Shown one piece after another: positions 59,701 through 64,000 of a stretch of 64,000 bases of DNA. The stretch covers positions 17,219,527 through 17,283,526 of the forward strand of contig NC_088712.1 in assembly GCF_963576615.1 (NCBI RefSeq), in the 5' to 3' direction. The notes under the pieces were generated by a model. The model had not been told where the DNA came from and did not search any database. It saw only the letters and a list, made by a program, of their open reading frames with translations. Origin of the DNA: Watersipora subatra (taxonomy: Eukaryota > Bryozoa > Gymnolaemata > Cheilostomatida > Watersiporidae). Each line of letters starts with the position of its first letter. The first letter of the stretch is position 1. The translations under genes were made by a program, and so were the position numbers.

Positions 59701-61864
59701 ATCAAAGAATTAAATACACTAATATAAAATGTAAACCTATATAAATATTAATGCAGTACATTTAGCAATGTGTGTTTATGATGTACGTACGAAGTAAATA
59801 AGGTCACACTTCACCAACCTTAATACCTAAATTTCTTTCAAAATGTATTTCTTATGTAATAAATTGTTAAAAATAAAGTTTTATTTTAAATTTTAAGATT
59901 TTACATGCCAATTTCACAGCACTGTTCTACCACAGTTCAAATGCCAATTTCACAGCACTGTTCTACCACAGTTCAAATGCCAATTTTACAGCACTGTTCT
60001 ACCACAGTTCAAATGCCAATTTCACAGCACTGTTCTACCACAGTTCAAATGCCAATTTCACAGCACTGTTCTACCACAGTTCAAATGCCAATTTCACAGC
60101 ACTGTTCTACCACTGTTCAAATGCCAATTTCACAGCACTGTTCTACCACAGTTCAAATGCCAATTTCACAGCACTGTTCTACCACAGTTCAAATGCCAAT
60201 TTCACAGCACTGTTCTACCACAGTTCAAATACCAATTTCACAGCACTGTTCTACCACAGTTCAAATGCCAATTTCACAGCACTGTTCTACCACTGTTCAA
60301 ATGCCAATTTCACAGCACTGTTTTACCACAGTTCAAATGCCAATTTCACAGCACTGTTCTACCACAGTTCAAATGCCAATTTCACAGCACTGTTCTACCA
60401 CAGTTCAAATGTTCAAATAATGGCGCCAGCTCAATAAATTTCTATCATATAAGGCAAATATTCAAAAGACAATGTTTTACTGGCAAATTTTGAATAATAT
60501 TTTTTGTTCTGATAGTTGTCAACTAAGTAATCTGTATATTTTCATTATTGTTAATTCCTTTTTCTGTTAATGAGCAAAAATATCATTTGACACAGTCAAC
60601 TGAAATTGTGAACGTATGATCAAATCTTGACTATGAGATTACTTTTAGTTAGTAAATGAAATGTTAGGCATTTTAAATTTTGACCAAGAATGTTTTTTCA
60701 AACTTACCTAACCAATGTTCTCCATCTATATTACCAAATCCAGCTTGGTAATCTGTCCAGTTTTGATGAAAATCAACTGATCCATTTACTCTTTTTTGAA
60801 ACACAGTCCATCCATGGCCATCAATAAAGTCACACCAGACAGGAAATGGTTCACCATCTGTATGAGGTGGATTGACTTGATAAACTCCAGGACATCTATT
60901 TCCTTGCTCATACAACTCTTGACAGTCTGTATTAACAAGAAATTTGAGTTTGCTAAAAACAACTTTGCAGATGGCTTTCTATAGATTGGAATATAAACCT
61001 TTTTTGTTTTTTGGATTAAATAGTGATAGTGCTTTCCAGTCTTTGTTAACCAATAATGTTAGATAAAACTATTAGTTTAGCTCTCAGGATATTAAGGATT
61101 AATTTAATCCAAATTTCTTAAATATTTTAATATTTAGATTACAGTTAAAGTTTTTTAAAATGGCATTTCTGTACTGAAATATTGAACGAGTTAAAATGTT
61201 ACATACTTATGACATAAATATGTCCATAATCTTTGAAGTAGATGAAATAAGGTAATTTTTTTTAATTTACAGTTTTTTGGTGCCTGAAAAGTTTACAAAA
61301 AAGATATTTTTCAAAAATTATAGATGCATTACAAGAGCACTTGATGGAATTCTCTAAGTGTATAAAGATCCCTTTATTAAAAAACCACTACTATACCAGT
61401 TTGATTATGGCTGATGACAGTTAAAATATAAAATAAGCTTTACCTTGAGGTGTTGGCATCTCACTAGTCACAGACTGGTCATTTGTTGGTTCATCTGTTG
61501 TAAGTTGTTCGCTTGTTGGTTGTGTTGAAGCCGCTTCTTCTGTTGCTAGACTTTGGCTTGAAGAAGGCAGGGTAGTCTCACTTCCAGCAGTAGTTCGAAC
61601 TGTGAGGCACTTAGCCAAGCTATTTAGCAGCTCGCTATGAACCTCTTCGCTGACTTCAAAATGAAATGGAAAAGCGCTGTCATTGTAAATGCCATGATTG
61701 GCCTCTAAGATTGTTGGACACTCATTTTGCAAAAGTTGACGAGCTGCAGAAATACTTTGTCGCAATCGAAAAAATGTTTGTCCATTCTCGTTCACCCCAA
61801 TGAGCCACGCATCAGCGACAGAAGTTAAAATAATGAGTAACGCAAGACTTGATAAAAAGGCCAT
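56577..61864 (-). CDS. Secreted fibrinogen-related (FReD) protein, five exons, complete
   Basis: Exons 61864-61444, 60926-60708, 59549-59413, 57899-57773 and 56710-56577 with GT/AG borders and consistent phases (1, 1, 0, 1) give 345 aa. Residues 1-19 are a signal peptide (MAFLSSLALLIILTSVADA). Residues 20 to about 92 form an unrecognised module with Cys 49 and 86. Residues 93-140 are a Ser/Thr/Glu-rich linker, likely O-glycosylated. Residues 141-345 are a complete FReD: CQELYEQG, DGHGWTVFQKR, GEHWLGLDKIHALT, calcium site DRDQD (286-290), Cys 296/309 pair, WSPSNHFTESV. No collagen or coiled-coil region, so it is not a classical ficolin. Family members bind acetylated or sugar ligands in immunity or adhesion; the ligand here is unknown. 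A TATA box at 61911-61917 suggests a regulated promoter. Confidence 0.92.
57773..57899 (-). CDS. FReD gene exon 4
   Basis: 127 nt, acceptor TTTACTAACAG, donor AAAG|gtatag, phase 0 to 1. Carries the calcium-site motif TTDRDQD and Cys 296 of GGNCAQ. Confidence 0.92.
58590..59165 (-). repeat. Diverged tandem duplication in FReD intron 3
   Basis: Two units of about 290 bp (58590-58885, 58886-59165). Shared blocks: AAAATATCTG..CA.ACAAA, TGGGTCTTCCTTTTGAAAT / GGGTATCTTCCTTTCAGAAT, ATGACTGCCA/GTGATTGCCA, TTAGTAGTATTAGTA. The 127-codon minus frame here (58570-58953) is not conserved between units. Confidence 0.65.
59413..59549 (-). CDS. FReD gene exon 3
   Basis: 137 nt, acceptor AATTTTTTCAG, donor GCA|gtaagt, phase 1 to 0. 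Encodes LDKIHALTRSNTKLSIFLRA through DGYRLA, with an NRT sequon. Confidence 0.92.
59905..60408 (+). repeat. 36-bp minisatellite, 14 units, in FReD intron 2
   Basis: Fourteen near-identical head-to-tail copies of a 36-bp unit starting ATGCCAATTTCACAGCAC. Because 36 is a multiple of three and the unit has no stop in one frame, the plus strand reads MPISQHCSTTVQ fourteen times (ORF 59905-60420). It lies antisense inside an intron. The very low divergence indicates recent expansion or homogenisation. Confidence 0.95.
60708..60926 (-). CDS. FReD gene exon 2
   Basis: 219 nt, acceptor GTTAATACAG, donor TTAG|gtaagt, phase 1 to 1. First third of the FReD (residues 141-213), including Cys 142 and 172; Cys 152 is an extra cysteine not found in the paralogous exon at 601-816. 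Confidence 0.93.
61444..61864 (-). CDS. FReD gene exon 1
   Basis: ATG at 61862-61864 in the context CCAAAATGGCC; 140 codons and one base to donor CAAG|gtaaag. Signal peptide, novel two-Cys module and Ser/Thr linker. The ATG is supported by the signal peptide and the TATA box about 47 bp upstream. Confidence 0.92.
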
Positions 61865-61910
61865 TTTGGAAAGCTTGGCTCAGAATGAAGGAATCACCGA
61901 TTGAACATTA

Positions 61911-61917
61911 TTATATA
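61911..61917 (-). promoter_or_regulatory. TATA box of the FReD gene
   Basis: TATATAA on the minus strand (context ATCTATATAATAATG), about 47 bp upstream of the ATG. This predicts a transcription start near 61885 and a 5' UTR of about 20 nt. An inverted CCAAT motif (ATTGG on the minus strand) lies further upstream at about 62045-62049. Confidence 0.65.
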
Positions 61918-61924
61918 GATTCCT

Positions 61925-64000
61925 TGTTAAGCCCTGCCCACATTCTTAGACTTTGTTCTAAGCATCACATTTATTCCACTATACATGTAGATCCAGCTTT
62001 AACAACTCACAAAGTGTGCAAAAGCTTAAGCTATGCTTTTGCTAGCCAATCAGATTGACCATACTTAGAAAGCTTCCAGGTTTTATAGTTGATGAAACGC
62101 AGTTTCTTAACCATATGTGGCAAAATAAAATCTGAGTTTAGTGAAACATCATTCAATAAAACTGCTGCAAGCGTAATGACAACTTGTGAAGTGATTAAAA
62201 CATTTTAATATTAAAATATTTCACAAGATTATGTAGTGAAAAAGTAGCGGAAAATGACTTTTTCTGACCAAGTATAGGATTGCTAGACATATAAAGACTT
62301 CTAAGTTTATAAATATAAACCTGTAAAACTATTTTCTCACTAAGGGACACTTTGAACTTTCATTAAAACTAGAATGTTTGGATTAGTTGTCACTGAGTGC
62401 AAAACTCAAGCTGGATGCTCAACAAACATCAAACCGTTGCTTCTACTAGGAAAGATAAAAAGTTATAAATGTTTGTAGAGAAGTCAGTATTTAGGCCTTT
62501 TCAAACTGACATCAGGGCACTAACCACTTTAATTCATTTTGTAATTTCTATTAGTTACAACTAACTAATATTTTTGAGCTCACAAAATTAGACGTACAAG
62601 AAAGTCAGCAAAAGGTGCAACTATATGTACTTTGTAAAACTTAAAAACCATGAAGTGCTTGTCACATTGCAGAACCAATAAGTATAAAGCTTGAGACTAA
62701 AAATCCTTATGTGCAAATAACAGGTCAAAAGGGGAACTACTCGCAAGGTTTAGAAAGGCTACTATCCAAATGTCTTTTATTGACATTTTGCTAATAGCTT
62801 TGTAACAAACACTATGTTCATAGATTAAAAAAGATTGACCTAAATTTGTGCAATTGATGGACTGACAACAGCAATGCAATTTTTTTGGTTTATTATACTT
62901 TCTACTAGCTAAAAACCAATGGGCATGAATTATGACAAACAATTTGATTTGAAATTGGAGCAAAGTTCAATGAAGGGTCATCCTTCAGTGTAATTGTTGA
63001 TTGAGAAATACCACACAACAGCCTAAAAAGAAAACTGTTGACAAGATTTGATAGTTTTAGCAGCACAGCTAACTTGAGTATGCCAAAATCACACCAAAAC
63101 AAGGATGTTGAAAATGAAGAGAACACTCATGGCATATGACAATAACATTTTAAACTAAACTTAGATTTCTAAAAAGTAGACCAACTTCCTCATGCAGGAT
63201 GATATCATGCAGATCACAAACCCATCCATTATTAAAGCTTTGTAAAGCATATGGTTGGTTGACCTGCGCATGCAGTAAGAGTCATAAAATATCTTTGTAT
63301 TGGCTGTTTTTTAACTGGTTTGATAATCAAGAAAATTGCTTGATTTTTTCATAAAAACTAAACAGATCAATGAGTCTGTGTATGAAAGTCTTGAAATACT
63401 TGCTATATATTTAGGCAACAATGTAACACAGAAAATGACTGATTTATGATAACAATTGCGTTTGTGCGTGTGTTTAGATTGAAATATTTTGCTAAAAGTG
63501 AACATGTTGCACACAACAAAAAAGACTCAAGTACAAGTTTATTAAACTAAGGACATAAATGGAATTATGAAAACAGGTTTTATGAGCAGCTAAAAGTACA
63601 AGCTAATGTGTTTTCATAATTGTCCAGTCATTATTATTGGAACATGTACCATTAAAAAATATTTATGTCTTTGTTTTAAATTCAAATAAAATTGTAAAAG
63701 TCACACTTTCGTCCAATTTTTAGGTTATACCAAACAATGTTTTACACTGATTAGTCACTAGTCAAGCAAAGTGGTGACTGTGTTAGTTGTAAGAGTTGCC
63801 TGCTCTATAGAAATTATTCAAGGAAAATCAACTCATCTGTGTTTATCTGATATTCAGTTTATACATACCTTTGTGGTTAGTTCTAAGACAAAAGCTCTTC
63901 ATTAGAGTAAGTGCAGAGATATATATTGCATAATTGACTCTGTTTAAAAACAATCCAAGTTTGTTTCTTGGAATGGGTCTTGAGGTTTACAAGAAGCCTT
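61925..64000. other. Upstream flank of the FReD gene
   Basis: AT-rich; no supported gene or repeat. The minus-strand frames at 62697-63126 and 63311-63514 overlap each other or show no domain. Confidence 0.4.

Noticed and set aside
59905..60420. 171-codon plus-strand ORF repeating MPISQHCSTTVQ
   Set aside because: A 36-bp minisatellite in an intron, on the opposite strand to the gene; the open frame follows from the unit length. Kept as a repeat and as a finding.
63895..63930. Minus-strand ATG with ten codons and a gtatgt donor (MKSFCLRTNHK), upstream of the FReD gene
   Set aside because: The FReD gene already has its own start, signal peptide and TATA box, and no other acceptor partner was found.
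1..64000. CRISPR arrays, bacterial operons, integrated viral genomes
   Set aside because: No spacer-type arrays, no ribosome-binding-site-led gene strings, and no viral structural or polymerase coding was seen; the repeats are satellites and transposons.

Overview
This 64 kb window is eukaryotic, intron-rich and visibly AT-rich. Coding capacity is sparse: short exons with GT/AG boundaries, long introns, cut-and-paste transposons with target-site duplications, a Helitron-type end, and many tandem and inverted repeats. No bacterial gene, CRISPR array or operon is present. The recognisable proteins are secreted recognition-type proteins: fibrinogen-related (FReD) proteins and a protein joining a PAN/apple-like and an F5/8C (discoidin-like) domain. 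Together with the repeat style this suggests an invertebrate animal, probably lophotrochozoan (mollusc, annelid or bryozoan). That assignment is an inference.

Three multi-exon loci can be assembled on the minus strand. (1) A complete five-exon FReD gene, 61864 to 56577: TATA box, signal peptide, an unrecognised N-terminal module, a Ser/Thr-rich linker and an intact FReD with a DxDxD calcium site (345 aa). (2) A four-exon gene, 34923 to 24165, whose 31-nt first exon supplies Met and the start of the signal peptide; it gives 257 aa with a PAN/apple-like region and an F5/8C domain. (3) The 3' end of an unrecognised charged, probably coiled-coil protein (exons at 15449-15336 and 14736-14647). Two further FReD exons lie at the left end: an N-terminal FReD exon on the minus strand (601-816), whose later exons would be outside the window, and an intact orphan terminal exon on the plus strand (5167-5309). 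FReD sequences therefore sit at both ends of the window, which suggests a dispersed local family.

Mobile DNA, left to right: Helitron-type 3' end (to 1733); non-autonomous hAT-type element (12270-13555); a 2 kb element with 19-bp inverted termini flanked by TTAA (15684-17684), carrying remnants of a gene with an in-frame stop; two fold-back repeats (18941-19200 and 19746-20641); a second hAT-type element with an exact 8-bp duplication (36910-37582); and a decayed piggyBac element (50131-52308) sitting inside one copy of a roughly 1.49 kb tandem repeat.

From 41 to 55 kb the window is almost entirely repeat arrays: four diverged copies of a roughly 1 kb unit, a 160-180 bp array with tRNA-B-box-like motifs, four copies of the 1.49 kb unit, then about 940 bp of AGTCTG/AGTCAC hexamers. 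Other arrays are a 22-bp HindIII-containing satellite (29108-29834), a 36-bp codon-periodic minisatellite (59905-60408), an AT-rich degenerate satellite near 10 kb and a 290-bp purine-only-like tract (32937-33229).

I see no clearly new biological system. The most useful leads are the assembled secreted-lectin-like genes, the novel N-terminal module of the FReD protein, a 43-aa membrane microprotein ORF (22580-22711), the TTAA element with its interrupted gene, and the natural empty-site control for the piggyBac insertion.
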